DNA of 64,000 nt, from contig NZ_CP102509.1 of assembly GCF_024611995.1 (NCBI RefSeq), positions 4,278,001 through 4,342,000 of the forward strand, read 5' to 3'. The position numbers were made by a program, and so were the translations under genes. A model generated the notes under the pieces. That model made no database searches and was not told where the DNA came from. It saw nothing but the letters and a program-made list of their open reading frames with translations. The stretch comes from Streptomyces sp. NBC_00162. Lineage in GTDB: Bacteria; Actinomycetota; Actinomycetes; Streptomycetales; Streptomycetaceae. Below, one piece after another: positions 29,854 to 37,643 of the stretch (the stretch's first letter is position 1; every line of letters starts with the position of its first letter).

Positions 29854-30099
29854 TCAGGCCTCGACCTTCACGGTGAAGTCTTCGATGACGGTGTTGGCGA
29901 GGAAGGTTTCGGCCATCTTGTGGATGCGGTCGAGGGCGGCCTGGTCGACCGGTCCCTCCACCTCGAGCTCGAAACGCTTCCCCTGGCGGACGTCCGCGAT
30001 TCCCTCGAAGCCCAGGCGCGGCAGTGCACGCTGCACCGCCTGGCCCTGGGGGTCGAGGATCTCCGGCTTGAGCATGACGTCGACTACGACGCGTGCCAT
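29854..30099 (-). CDS. purS: Phosphoribosylformylglycinamidine synthase subunit PurS
   Basis: An 81-residue small structural subunit that bridges PurL and PurQ. The sequence [22 protein letters not shown] and the central [13 protein letters not shown] are typical of PurS. It is the first gene of purS-purQ-purL. The promoter should lie in the 326-base divergent interval shared with the Lsr2-like gene. Confidence 0.95.
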   Translation of the reverse strand: MARVVVDVMLKPEILDPQGQAVQRALPRLGFEGIADVRQGKRFELEVEGPVDQAALDRIHKMAETFLANTVIEDFTVKVEA

Positions 30100-30425
30100 C
30101 GGGCACTCCCGTGTGTGGTTGGTGCGAAGGCGGTTCCCTCAGCGTACCCGGCCGAAATTTCTACGCGGGTAGATATGCGGGAGCCGTGATCACCGAGCCG
30201 TTTCGGCTTCACCAACGCTTCGCAAAATCCGACAGAAAACCACGCGTCCGGCATTGCGGCGGGACACGCGGAGAGAATTAACTGGGCTTCGCAATGCAAT
30301 GGGAATCGGGGTACAAAGGAATCACCTGAGATTCCGCCTCAAAGTTGCATTGCCCCGAAACATCCACACAGTCGACATCGCCCCACGTCAACAGGTGGCG
30401 ACGTCGCACGAAGGGACCGATATCC
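30100..30425. promoter_or_regulatory. Divergent control region of purSQL and lsrL
   Basis: About 326 bases between divergent genes, with a stretch of lower GC at 30260-30350. A short palindrome TCTACGCGGGTAGA (30160-30173) lies about 60 bases upstream of the purS start, where an operator could sit. No PurR box was recognised. The Lsr2-family product of the neighbour prefers AT-rich DNA, so self-binding here is possible. Confidence 0.5.
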
Positions 30426-30743
30426 GTGGCGCAGCGCGTAGTAGTCACGCTCTCCGACGACATCGATGGCGGAGAAGCGACGGAAACGGTCGTGTTCGCT
30501 CTGGATGGTAAGTCGTACGAGATCGACCTCAATGTGACCAACGCAAAGAAACTGCGGAAGGGCCTCGAGCCCTTCGTAGCCGCCGGCCGCCGCCAGTCGC
30601 GTTCGGGGAAGGCCTTCAAGCACACGTCCATCGCACCGGACCCGGCGGTCGTCCGGGCCTGGGCCCGGTCCAACCAGTTCGAGGTGCCGCCCCGCGGCCG
30701 CATCCCCAAGAAGATCTACGAGGCCTACAACGCGGCCCACTGA
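30426..30743 (+). CDS. lsrL: Lsr2-family nucleoid-associated protein (LsrL-type paralogue)
   Basis: A 105-residue histone-like protein. The N-terminal dimerisation/oligomerisation domain (AQRVVVTLSDDIDGGEATET... YEIDLN, 1-60) is joined by a basic linker to a DNA-binding domain ending in the AT-hook-like RGRIPKKIYEAY (RGR near 92). Lsr2 proteins silence AT-rich and acquired genes. Streptomyces carry a main Lsr2 and a paralogue, LsrL. The position beside purS and the divergent linker match LsrL of S. coelicolor (from memory). The start is GTG after AAGGGACC. The ATG at 30345 would add an unlikely 27-residue leader. It is divergent from purS and upstream of the atypical tRNA-Gly. Confidence 0.92.
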   Translation: MAQRVVVTLSDDIDGGEATETVVFALDGKSYEIDLNVTNAKKLRKGLEPFVAAGRRQSRSGKAFKHTSIAPDPAVVRAWARSNQFEVPPRGRIPKKIYEAYNAAH

Positions 30744-30831
30744 GGGCCGATTTGCCATCCACCCCCCTCCGTCGGCTAGTGTGTGGATCACGCCAAGGGG
30801 CCAGACCGCAGGTCAAAGCCCCGAAGGTCGT

Positions 30832-30903
30832 GCGGGTGTAGTTCAGTAGCAGAACATCCTCCTTCCAGGAGGAAGGCGCAGTGTGCGATCCCTGTCACCC
30901 GCT
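30832..30903 (+). tRNA. Atypical tRNA-Gly (UCC) lacking elbow elements
   Basis: The acceptor arm GCGGGTG pairs perfectly with CACCCGC, the D stem GTTC/GAAC is intact, and the anticodon stem TCCTC/GAGGA holds loop CTTCCAG (anticodon UCC). The D loop is AGTAGCA, without the usual GG. The T arm has only four pairs (GCAG with CTGT, one G-U) and the loop region reads GTGCGATC instead of TTCGANN. All normal D-loop/T-loop contacts are therefore missing. Acceptor and anticodon arms are unharmed, which argues against simple decay. See the finding. Confidence 0.8.
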
Positions 30904-30982
30904 CTGCATCGGTTTACCGACCACCACCGTGGATCAGGTAGAGTGATGCTCGCATTGCTCACGCAGTGCACGCAGTAAACCT

Positions 30983-31058
<76 letters not shown>

Positions 31059-31061
31059 TAT

Positions 31062-31098
31062 GAAGAAGGCCCCGGTCATTACGACCGGGGCCTTCTTC
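31062..31098 (+). terminator. Terminator after tRNA-Gly copy 1
   Basis: A 16-bp stem GAAGAAGGCCCCGGTC/GACCGGGGCCTTCTTC with a 5-base loop directly behind the tRNA. Confidence 0.9.
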
Positions 31099-31207
31099 GT
31101 GTTTCCCTTCCACTGCCCCCGCTGCTCCCCTATGCCCTGACAAATGTCATCGCGGATCATGACAGCGCGCACTGCCCGGTCCGTCCGGGCGGCGCGAGGC
31201 TGGGTTC

Positions 31208-32170
31208 ATGACTGACACCGTGATCGACGTCGAGGGGCTCCGCCGCGGCTACGCCGGCGGCTTCGAAGCCGTACGGGGCGTCTCCTTCTCCGTGGCCCGC
31301 GGCGAGGTATTCGCCCTGCTCGGCACCAACGGGGCGGGCAAGACCTCCACCGTCGAGCTGCTGGAGGGACTGGCCGCGCCGAGCGGCGGACACGTCCGCG
31401 TCTTCGGCCTCGACCCGTACGCACGGCGGGCAGAGGTCCGCCCGCGGACCGGGGTCATGCTCCAGGAGGGCGGTTTCCCCTCGGACCTCTCGGTCGCCGA
31501 GACCGTCCGGATGTGGGGCGGGGTCACCACCGGCGCCCGGCCGGCGGCGGAGGTGCTGGAGCTGGTGGGCCTGGGCGCGCGTGCCTCCGTACGGGTCAAG
31601 CAGCTGTCCGGCGGTGAGCGGCGGCGCCTCGACCTGGCGCTGGCCCTGCTGGGGCGGCCCGAGGTGCTGTTCCTGGACGAGCCGACCACCGGAATGGATC
31701 CCGAAGGACGCCGGAACACCTGGGCGTTGGTACGGGAACTGCGGGACCGGGGGACCACGGTGGTGCTCACCACGCACTACCTGGAGGAGGCCGAGGAGCT
31801 CGCCGACCGGCTGGCGATCCTGCACGAGGGGGAAATCGTGCTGTCCGGCACCCCGGCCGAGGTGACCGCCACCCGGCCCGCCCGGATCCGCTTCACGCTG
31901 CCGGCCCAGGTGCCCGCGGCCCGGCTCCCGCTGTCGCTGCACGCGGCGGCGTACGGGCAGCGCGTGGAGATCCGTACCGGCCGGCTCCAGGAGTCCCTGA
32001 CCGAACTGCTGCGCTGGGCCCACGACTCCGGGGTGGAACTGGACCGGCTCGACGCCCGGTCCGGCTCCCTGGAGGAGGCCTTCCTGGAGATCGCGCAGGG
32101 CCGCCGCACCGACGACGACATGGCCGACCCGGCCGGCACGGACGACGCACTGGCAGGAGCAGCCCGATGA
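31208..32170 (+). CDS. ABC transporter ATP-binding protein (drug/lipid exporter type)
   Basis: A 320-residue ATPase of a DrrA-like ABC exporter. Walker A is GTNGAGKT (39-46), the Q loop is in GVMLQEGG, the signature is LSGGE (about 135), Walker B is VLFLDEPTTGMD (about 155-166), and the H loop is LTTHYLEEAEELADR. The last 90 residues are the usual DrrA C-terminal extension. Its stop overlaps the permease start as ATGA. The gene leads a four-gene unit with a permease, a histidine kinase and a response regulator, an arrangement typical of self-regulated export systems for antibiotics or membrane-active compounds. The substrate is unknown. Confidence 0.94.
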   Translation: MTDTVIDVEGLRRGYAGGFEAVRGVSFSVARGEVFALLGTNGAGKTSTVELLEGLAAPSGGHVRVFGLDPYARRAEVRPRTGVMLQEGGFPSDLSVAETVRMWGGVTTGARPAAEVLELVGLGARASVRVKQLSGGERRRLDLALALLGRPEVLFLDEPTTGMDPEGRRNTWALVRELRDRGTTVVLTTHYLEEAEELADRLAILHEGEIVLSGTPAEVTATRPARIRFTLPAQVPAARLPLSLHAAAYGQRVEIRTGRLQESLTELLRWAHDSGVELDRLDARSGSLEEAFLEIAQGRRTDDDMADPAGTDDALAGAAR

Positions 32171-32931
32171 ACGCCCTGACCCTGAACCCCGGCCGGCTCA
32201 CCGCGCTCGGCCGCAGCGAGCTCACCCTGCTCGTGCGCAACCGGGCGGCCCTGAGCGTGGCCCTGCTGATGCCGCTGCTGATGGTCTTCGTCCTGCGCTC
32301 CACCCTGGGCGGGGCTCAGGGCGCGGCAGCCGTCGGCGAAGCCACGCTGACCGGCGGGATCGGCATGGTGCTGCTCCTCGTCGTGTACATGAACCTGGTC
32401 TCCGCGTACGTGGCCCGGCGCGAGGAGCTCGTGCTCAAGCGGCTGCGTACCGGCGAGGCCAACGACCTGGAGATCCTGGCCGGGACCGCGCTGCCGTCCG
32501 CCGCCCTCGCGATCGGCCAGATCGCCGTCCTCGCGGTCGCCGGGGCGGCCGCCCTGGACGTGCGGACGCCGCGGAATCCGTTGCTGCTCGTCGCCGGTGT
32601 CCTCGCCGGGATCGTGCTGCTGACCGGGATGTCCGCGCTGACCAGCACTGTCACCCGCAACGTGGAGAGCGCCGGCCTCACCACGCTGCCGCTGTTCCTG
32701 CTGAGCGCGCTCGGCTCGGGGATGTTCGTACCGCTGGACCGGCTGCCGCAGTTGCTGGCCTCCGTGTGCGAACTGCTGCCGCTCAGCGGGGTGATGGCCC
32801 TGGTGCGGGCCGGGTGGAGCGGTGGCGCCCAGGCCCATGACCTGCTGGGGGCCGCGCTCAACACGCTGGCCTGGGTCATGATCACCGTGTTTGCTGTGCA
32901 GAAGTGGTTCCGCTGGGAACCGCGCCGCTAG
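32167..32931 (+). CDS. ABC transporter permease (ABC-2 type)
   Basis: A 254-residue membrane protein with six predicted helices, the channel partner of the upstream ATPase. The cytoplasmic N-terminus ends near LTLLVRNRAALS, followed by helices around 30-50, 60-80, 108-130, 138-160, 175-195 and 225-245. The segment VARREELVLKRLRTGE between helices 2 and 3 is the characteristic ABC-2 coupling region. The start overlaps the ATPase stop by 4 bases and the stop is 20 bases before the kinase start, so the set is co-transcribed. Confidence 0.92.
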   Translation: MNALTLNPGRLTALGRSELTLLVRNRAALSVALLMPLLMVFVLRSTLGGAQGAAAVGEATLTGGIGMVLLLVVYMNLVSAYVARREELVLKRLRTGEANDLEILAGTALPSAALAIGQIAVLAVAGAAALDVRTPRNPLLLVAGVLAGIVLLTGMSALTSTVTRNVESAGLTTLPLFLLSALGSGMFVPLDRLPQLLASVCELLPLSGVMALVRAGWSGGAQAHDLLGAALNTLAWVMITVFAVQKWFRWEPRR

Positions 32932-32951
32932 AGGAGTCGGGGGACGGGACC

Positions 32952-34187
32952 GTGTCGAAACTGACGGGGTGGTGGAAGAACCGCAGCAGTGCGGAGAAGA
33001 TCGAGCTGTACTGCCGCTGGTCGTGCCATCTCTTCATCCTCCTCGAGATCTTCTCGTTCGGACTGCTCCCGGTGGCCGCCGAGGGCGCCGAACGGCCCGT
33101 GCCGGCACTGGCCCTCTTCCTGCTGGTGGTTGCCCACGCGGTGCTGTGCGGAGTGGCGTACTCGCGGGCGATGGACTGGGCGGTCGGGCGGCGCGAGCGC
33201 CCGGTCCGGCTCTCGGTCACGCTCGCCGCGACGACGGCGGCCTTCGTGGTGACGGTGCTCGCCCTGCGCGCGTACGGGGTGCTCTCCGAGCCTGCGGTGG
33301 CCCCGCAGTTGATCGTGGGGGTGGCCGGCTTCGGGAGCGGGGCTCTGGTGATGTGCCTGCCCTCGGTGCGGCAGATGCGGTACGTCGGTCCGGCCTTCGC
33401 GGGCGGCACGGGGCTGGTGGTGCTCGCGCTCGGACTGTCGGTCGGCGAGGCGGTCGGGTACGTGATCGGCGTGCTGATCTCCGCCCTCTTCTTCTCGCTG
33501 GCCTGCGGTTTCACGACCTGGCTGCTCAAGGTCGTCTGGGAACTGGACCGCTCCCGCGAGGCCCAGTCGAGGCTGGCGGTCGCCGAGGAGCGGCTGCGTT
33601 TCGGGCGGGACCTGCACGACGTGATGGGCCGCAATCTGGCGGTGATCGCGCTCAAGAGCGAGCTGGCGGTCCAGCTGGCGCGGCGCGAACGCCCGGAGGC
33701 GGTGGACCAGATGATCGAGGTGCAGCGCATCGCCCGGGAGTCCCAGCGAGAGGTACGGGACGTCGTGCGCGGCTACCGGGAGGCGGACCTCGCGGTGGAG
33801 CTGGAGGGTGCGCGCGGGGTGCTGAGCGCGGCCGGAATGGACTGCCAGGTCGACTTCGAGGCCGGGCGGGCGCTGCCTTCCGAGGTGCAGTCGGCGCTCG
33901 GCTGGGTGGTGCGCGAGGCGACCACGAACGTCCTGCGGCACGGGGACGCGCAGAGCTGCCTGATACGGCTGACGGCGCCCGAGGCCGGTGCCGTGACGCT
34001 GGTGGTGGAGAACGACGGGGCGCCCGAGGCTCCCGCCGGGGTGCCGGGGTCGGGACTCGCCGGGCTGCGGGAGCGGCTCGCGGTCCTGGACGGAACCCTG
34101 CAGGCGGGGCTGGTGGCCGGCGGCCGCTTCCGGCTGTGCGCCGAGATCCCGAGCGCACACGTGCAAGGACTGGAGGTGCGGGCGTGA
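32952..34187 (+). CDS. Sensor histidine kinase (DesK/NarX-like, HisKA_3)
   Basis: A 411-residue membrane kinase. Five or six helices occupy about 20-200 without a large outer domain, as in DesK-type sensors of membrane state or of the transported compound. A short coiled coil leads to the HisKA_3 motif RFGRDLHDVMGRNLAVIALK, whose His (about 222) is autophosphorylated. The ATPase domain has REATTNVLRHG (N box) and GSGLAGLRERLAVLDG (G box). The GTG at 32952 was preferred over the ATG at 32904, which lies inside the permease gene. Its stop overlaps the regulator start as GTGA. Confidence 0.92.
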   Translation: MSKLTGWWKNRSSAEKIELYCRWSCHLFILLEIFSFGLLPVAAEGAERPVPALALFLLVVAHAVLCGVAYSRAMDWAVGRRERPVRLSVTLAATTAAFVVTVLALRAYGVLSEPAVAPQLIVGVAGFGSGALVMCLPSVRQMRYVGPAFAGGTGLVVLALGLSVGEAVGYVIGVLISALFFSLACGFTTWLLKVVWELDRSREAQSRLAVAEERLRFGRDLHDVMGRNLAVIALKSELAVQLARRERPEAVDQMIEVQRIARESQREVRDVVRGYREADLAVELEGARGVLSAAGMDCQVDFEAGRALPSEVQSALGWVVREATTNVLRHGDAQSCLIRLTAPEAGAVTLVVENDGAPEAPAGVPGSGLAGLRERLAVLDGTLQAGLVAGGRFRLCAEIPSAHVQGLEVRA

Positions 34188-34795
34188 GCCCCGTACGCGT
34201 ACTGCTCGCCGACGACGAGCATCTGATCCGCGGGGCGCTGGCCGCCCTGCTGGCGCTGGAGGACGACCTGCTGGTCGTCGCCCAGGCGGCATCGGGGCCC
34301 GAGGCCCTGGCGATGGCGCGGGCGCACCGGCCGGACGTGGCGGTGCTGGACCTCCAGATGCCGGGGGCCGACGGTGTGAGTGTGGCCACATCGCTGCGGG
34401 CCGAACTGCCCGACTGCAAGGCCATGATCGTCACCAGTCACGGCCGTCCCGGGCACCTGAAGCGGGCCCTGGCAGCGGGGGTGAGGGCCTTCGCGCCGAA
34501 GACCGTCTCGGCGCAGCGGCTGGCCGAGCTGATCCGGACCGTGCACGCCGGAGGGCGTTATGTGGATCCGGAGTTGGCGGCCGACGCGATCAGCGCGGGG
34601 GACTCGCCGCTGACCGCCCGGGAGGCGGAGGTGCTGGAACTCGCGGCGGACGGGGCGCCCGTCGCGGAGATCGCGGAGCGGGCCCGGCTGTCGCAGGGGA
34701 CCGTACGGAACTACCTGTCCTCGGCGGCGACGAAGCTGGGCGCCGAGAACCGTCACACGGCAGTGCGTCTCGCACGCGAGCGAGGTTGGGTATAG
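34184..34795 (+). CDS. NarL/FixJ-family response regulator
   Basis: A 203-residue transcription factor. The receiver domain (1-120) has acidic pocket residues in LLADDEH (about 7-12), phospho-acceptor Asp in VAVLDLQMPG (about 54), and TSH and K (PKTVS) in the expected places. The C-terminal LuxR-type helix-turn-helix is LTAREAEVLELAADGAPVAE... GTVRNYLSSAATKLG (about 140-200). It is translationally coupled to the kinase and probably controls its own ABC transporter operon. The gene ends 24 bases before tRNA-Gly, with no terminator between, so read-through into the tRNA is possible. Confidence 0.94.
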   Translation: MSPVRVLLADDEHLIRGALAALLALEDDLLVVAQAASGPEALAMARAHRPDVAVLDLQMPGADGVSVATSLRAELPDCKAMIVTSHGRPGHLKRALAAGVRAFAPKTVSAQRLAELIRTVHAGGRYVDPELAADAISAGDSPLTAREAEVLELAADGAPVAEIAERARLSQGTVRNYLSSAATKLGAENRHTAVRLARERGWV

Positions 34796-34819
34796 TGGTT
34801 CTCGCGTTACGGCGCACCT

Positions 34820-34892
<73 letters not shown>

Positions 34893-34898
34893 CAGAAC

Positions 34899-34934
34899 GA
34901 AGAAGCCCCCGGTCCTGCGACCGGGGGCTTCTTC
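34899..34934. terminator. Bidirectional terminator between tRNA-Gly copy 2 and purC
   Basis: A 16-bp stem GAAGAAGCCCCCGGTC/GACCGGGGGCTTCTTC with a 4-base loop. It resembles the hairpin behind tRNA-Gly copy 1, and it also ends purC on the minus strand. Confidence 0.9.
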
Positions 34935-34939
34935 GTGCC

Positions 34940-35854
34940 TCAGGCCTCGCTCTGCCAGGTCAGGCCGGTGAGCCGCTCGTAGGCCTCGACGTACTTGGCG
35001 CGGGTCTGCTCGACGATCTCCTGCGGGAGGGCCGGCGGCGGGAGCTCCCCCTTCGGGTCCCAGCCGGAGTCCGGGGAGGACAGCCAGTTGCGGACGAACT
35101 GCTTGTCGAAGGAGGGCTGGGTGCGGCCCGGCTCCCACTGGTCGGCCGGCCAGAAGCGGGAGGAGTCCGGGGTCAGCACCTCGTCGGCGGCGACCAGCGT
35201 GCCGTCCTTCGGGTCGAAGCCGAACTCGAACTTGGTGTCGGCCAGGATGATCCCGCGCTCGCGGGCGATGTCCCGGGCGCGGCCGTACACGGCCAGGGTC
35301 GTCTGGCGCAGCAGGGCCGCCGTCTCGGCGCCCGCGGTACGCGCGACCTCCTCGTACGAGACGTTCTCGTCGTGCTCGCCGACCGCGGCCTTCGCCGCCG
35401 GGGTGAAGATCGGGGCGGGCAGCTCGGAGCCGTCCACGAGCCCTTCGGGAAGGGCCAGCCCGCAGACCGTACGGGTCTGCTTGTACTCGGCGAGGCCGGA
35501 ACCGGTGAGGTAGCCGCGGGCCACGCACTCGACGGGGACCATGTCGAGGTTGCGGCAGACCAGCGTGCGGCCGGCCCAGTCGGCGGGGGCGCCGGCGGGC
35601 AGGTCGGTGGAGATGACGTGGTTCGGAACGAGGTCCGCGAGCTGGTCGAACCACCACAGGGAGAGCTGCGTCAGGACGCGGCCCTTGTCCGGGATCTCGG
35701 TGGGCAGCACCCAGTCGAAGGCGGACATGCGGTCGCTGGCGACCATGACGAGGCGGTCTTCCTCGTCGCGGTAGAGGTCGCGCACCTTGCCGGTGTGGAG
35801 GTGGACGAGGCCGGGAACCTCAACCGGCTCGGGCTTTTCGACGAATCCGGACAC
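34940..35854 (-). CDS. purC: SAICAR synthetase
   Basis: A 304-residue ligase joining CAIR and aspartate with ATP in purine synthesis. The N-terminus HLHTGKVRDLYRDEEDRLVMVASDRMSAFD carries the ATP-binding GKVRD motif. ECVARGYLTGSG (about 102-113) and LADTKFEFGFD (about 205-215) are family signatures. Length fits the long SAICAR synthetase form. The start is GTG. It ends at the hairpin shared with tRNA-Gly and lies 106 bases downstream of the DMF-amidase-like gene on the same strand. Confidence 0.96.
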   Translation of the reverse strand: MSGFVEKPEPVEVPGLVHLHTGKVRDLYRDEEDRLVMVASDRMSAFDWVLPTEIPDKGRVLTQLSLWWFDQLADLVPNHVISTDLPAGAPADWAGRTLVCRNLDMVPVECVARGYLTGSGLAEYKQTRTVCGLALPEGLVDGSELPAPIFTPAAKAAVGEHDENVSYEEVARTAGAETAALLRQTTLAVYGRARDIARERGIILADTKFEFGFDPKDGTLVAADEVLTPDSSRFWPADQWEPGRTQPSFDKQFVRNWLSSPDSGWDPKGELPPPALPQEIVEQTRAKYVEAYERLTGLTWQSEA

Positions 35855-35960
35855 GGGGTCTCCCTGTGGGTCTGTACAAGCGCAAACCCATTCTCCCGTA
35901 CGGGGTCGCGTGCCCGGGCAAGCGGGGTGTCGTGCGGGGTCTCGGCGGGCGCGTCGGTCC

Positions 35961-37442
35961 CTAGTCCCTCTTGCAGATCCGGTCGAGGAGATTGGCGGTG
36001 GCGCGCTGCACGCGCTCGTCGACGTGGCCGGGGCGGTCGAGCGCCGGGGACCAGGCGAAGGTGCCGGACGCGAAGACCAGGGCGCCGCTGGGCGCCCGGT
36101 AGAGCGAGGTCTCCTGGTGGCGGCGGTGGTTCTCGGTGTCGAGGTACGGGGAGTGCGCGAGCAGGATCCGGTCCTGGTGCTCGGGGAGCTGGGTGCGCGG
36201 GAAGTACCGGTCGGCCTCGCCCGCGACCAGGCCGGGCAGCTCGTCGTTCTCGCCGGCGCCGGTGGAGTCCCAGAGCCAGTGCGTGGCGTTGCGCACGATC
36301 AGGGGCGCGGGCTCGGGGACCCGGCCCGCGTACTGGATGCCGAGCAGCTGCTGCTCCGGGCGGTCGACCTCGCGCCAGAGGCTGGGTCGGCCCGGGCCAC
36401 GGCGTTTTCGGCAGGTCAGGAGCCTGTCCTCGACCCCGGAGGGGGAGGGCGCGAGCTCGACCTGCCAGTACATGGTGTTGGCGGAGAGGAAGACGAGGGA
36501 GGTGCCGTGGTCGCGGGCGCGTTCGACGGTGCGGCGCATGGGGACGGACCAGTACTCGTCGTGGCCGGGGAAGACCAGGCCGCGGTAGCGGGTGGGGTCG
36601 ACGCGGCCGGCGTGCAGGTCGCGGGTGTCGGCGTAGGCGAGGTCGTAGCCGTAGCGCTCGGCCCAGCGGATGAAGTCGTAGGCGTGGCCGACGTGCAGGG
36701 GGAGGCCGGCGCCCGCGTAGGGGCGGTCGAAGGAGACCGTGTGGGCCGCGTCCTGCTCGCCGAGCAGCCGGCCGTCCTCGTCCCAGGCGTGGTAGAGGCT
36801 GGCGCCGGTGCGGCCGTCCTCCGGGTAGAGGTTGTAGGCCTGCCAGGTGATGTCGGGGAGCAGGAGCAGGAGGTCGGCGGGGTGGTCGTCGCGGACCGTG
36901 AAGGGGATGTGGGAGCGGTAGCCGTCTGCGGTGGTGAGGACGGCCACGTACGCGCCGACGCTCCAGTAGGACGGGACCTGGAGACGCCAGGACAGCCACC
37001 AGTGGTGGCAGGAGACGGTCCGGTCGGCGGCGAGGGGGGCCGGCTGGACGATGCCGGAGAGGCGGGGACTGGTGGTGATCTTGGAGGCGCCGTCGCCGCC
37101 GTAGTGCCCGATGCGGTAGACGTCGACGGAGAACTGCTGGGGCGGGTCGACCGTGATGTGGAAGTCGATCGCCTCGCCGGGGGCCACGGCGCCGGTGGAG
37201 GCGAAGCCCTTGATCTGGCGGTGCACGTCGTCGGCCGTGCGGGGGCCGCCGTTGCCGCCGCGGGCGCGCGGGAGCTGGCCGGGGGCGAGCGCCGGGTCCA
37301 CGTACCAGGGGACGACCTGGCCGGTGTCGTCGAAGTAGAGCTCACTGCCCCGGAACCAGGGCAGGGGGCCCTGTCCGAAGGGGTCGGTCACCGCGTGCGC
37401 GAGCGCACCTGACTCCCAACGCCGGATCTGGTCCGCACCCAT
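35961..37442 (-). CDS. N,N-dimethylformamidase beta-subunit-like domain protein
   Basis: A 493-residue protein matching the large-subunit family of N,N-dimethylformamidase. A beta-rich N-terminal part (about 60-190, including FHITVDPPQQFSVDVYRIGH) precedes a glutamine-amidotransferase-like domain with ADTRDLHAGR and PGHDEYWSVPMRRTVERARD (about 285-315), HWLWDSTG and SLYRAPSGALVFASGTFAWSPALD. The family includes many actinobacterial proteins of unknown substrate, so amide hydrolysis is only a suggestion. The ATG at 37442 follows GGGAGGGG. A longer frame to 37517 was rejected. No signal peptide is seen. Confidence 0.87.
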   Translation of the reverse strand: MGADQIRRWESGALAHAVTDPFGQGPLPWFRGSELYFDDTGQVVPWYVDPALAPGQLPRARGGNGGPRTADDVHRQIKGFASTGAVAPGEAIDFHITVDPPQQFSVDVYRIGHYGGDGASKITTSPRLSGIVQPAPLAADRTVSCHHWWLSWRLQVPSYWSVGAYVAVLTTADGYRSHIPFTVRDDHPADLLLLLPDITWQAYNLYPEDGRTGASLYHAWDEDGRLLGEQDAAHTVSFDRPYAGAGLPLHVGHAYDFIRWAERYGYDLAYADTRDLHAGRVDPTRYRGLVFPGHDEYWSVPMRRTVERARDHGTSLVFLSANTMYWQVELAPSPSGVEDRLLTCRKRRGPGRPSLWREVDRPEQQLLGIQYAGRVPEPAPLIVRNATHWLWDSTGAGENDELPGLVAGEADRYFPRTQLPEHQDRILLAHSPYLDTENHRRHQETSLYRAPSGALVFASGTFAWSPALDRPGHVDERVQRATANLLDRICKRD

Positions 37443-37643
37443 AACCGTTCCCCTCCCTCGCTCCCCCCGTACGGGCATGCATCGAGCCGGTCCCAGCACA
37501 TCACATAACGCACGCACTCCGTCACCGTTCGTCGCGAATTGACGTGATCGGAACAGAGGGATCCGATTATTCGTGCGATCGGTAGCCCGTCGGGGGAGGG
37601 TGTCGGGCGTCGTCAGATGCCCGTCAGACGCAGGCAGATGCCG

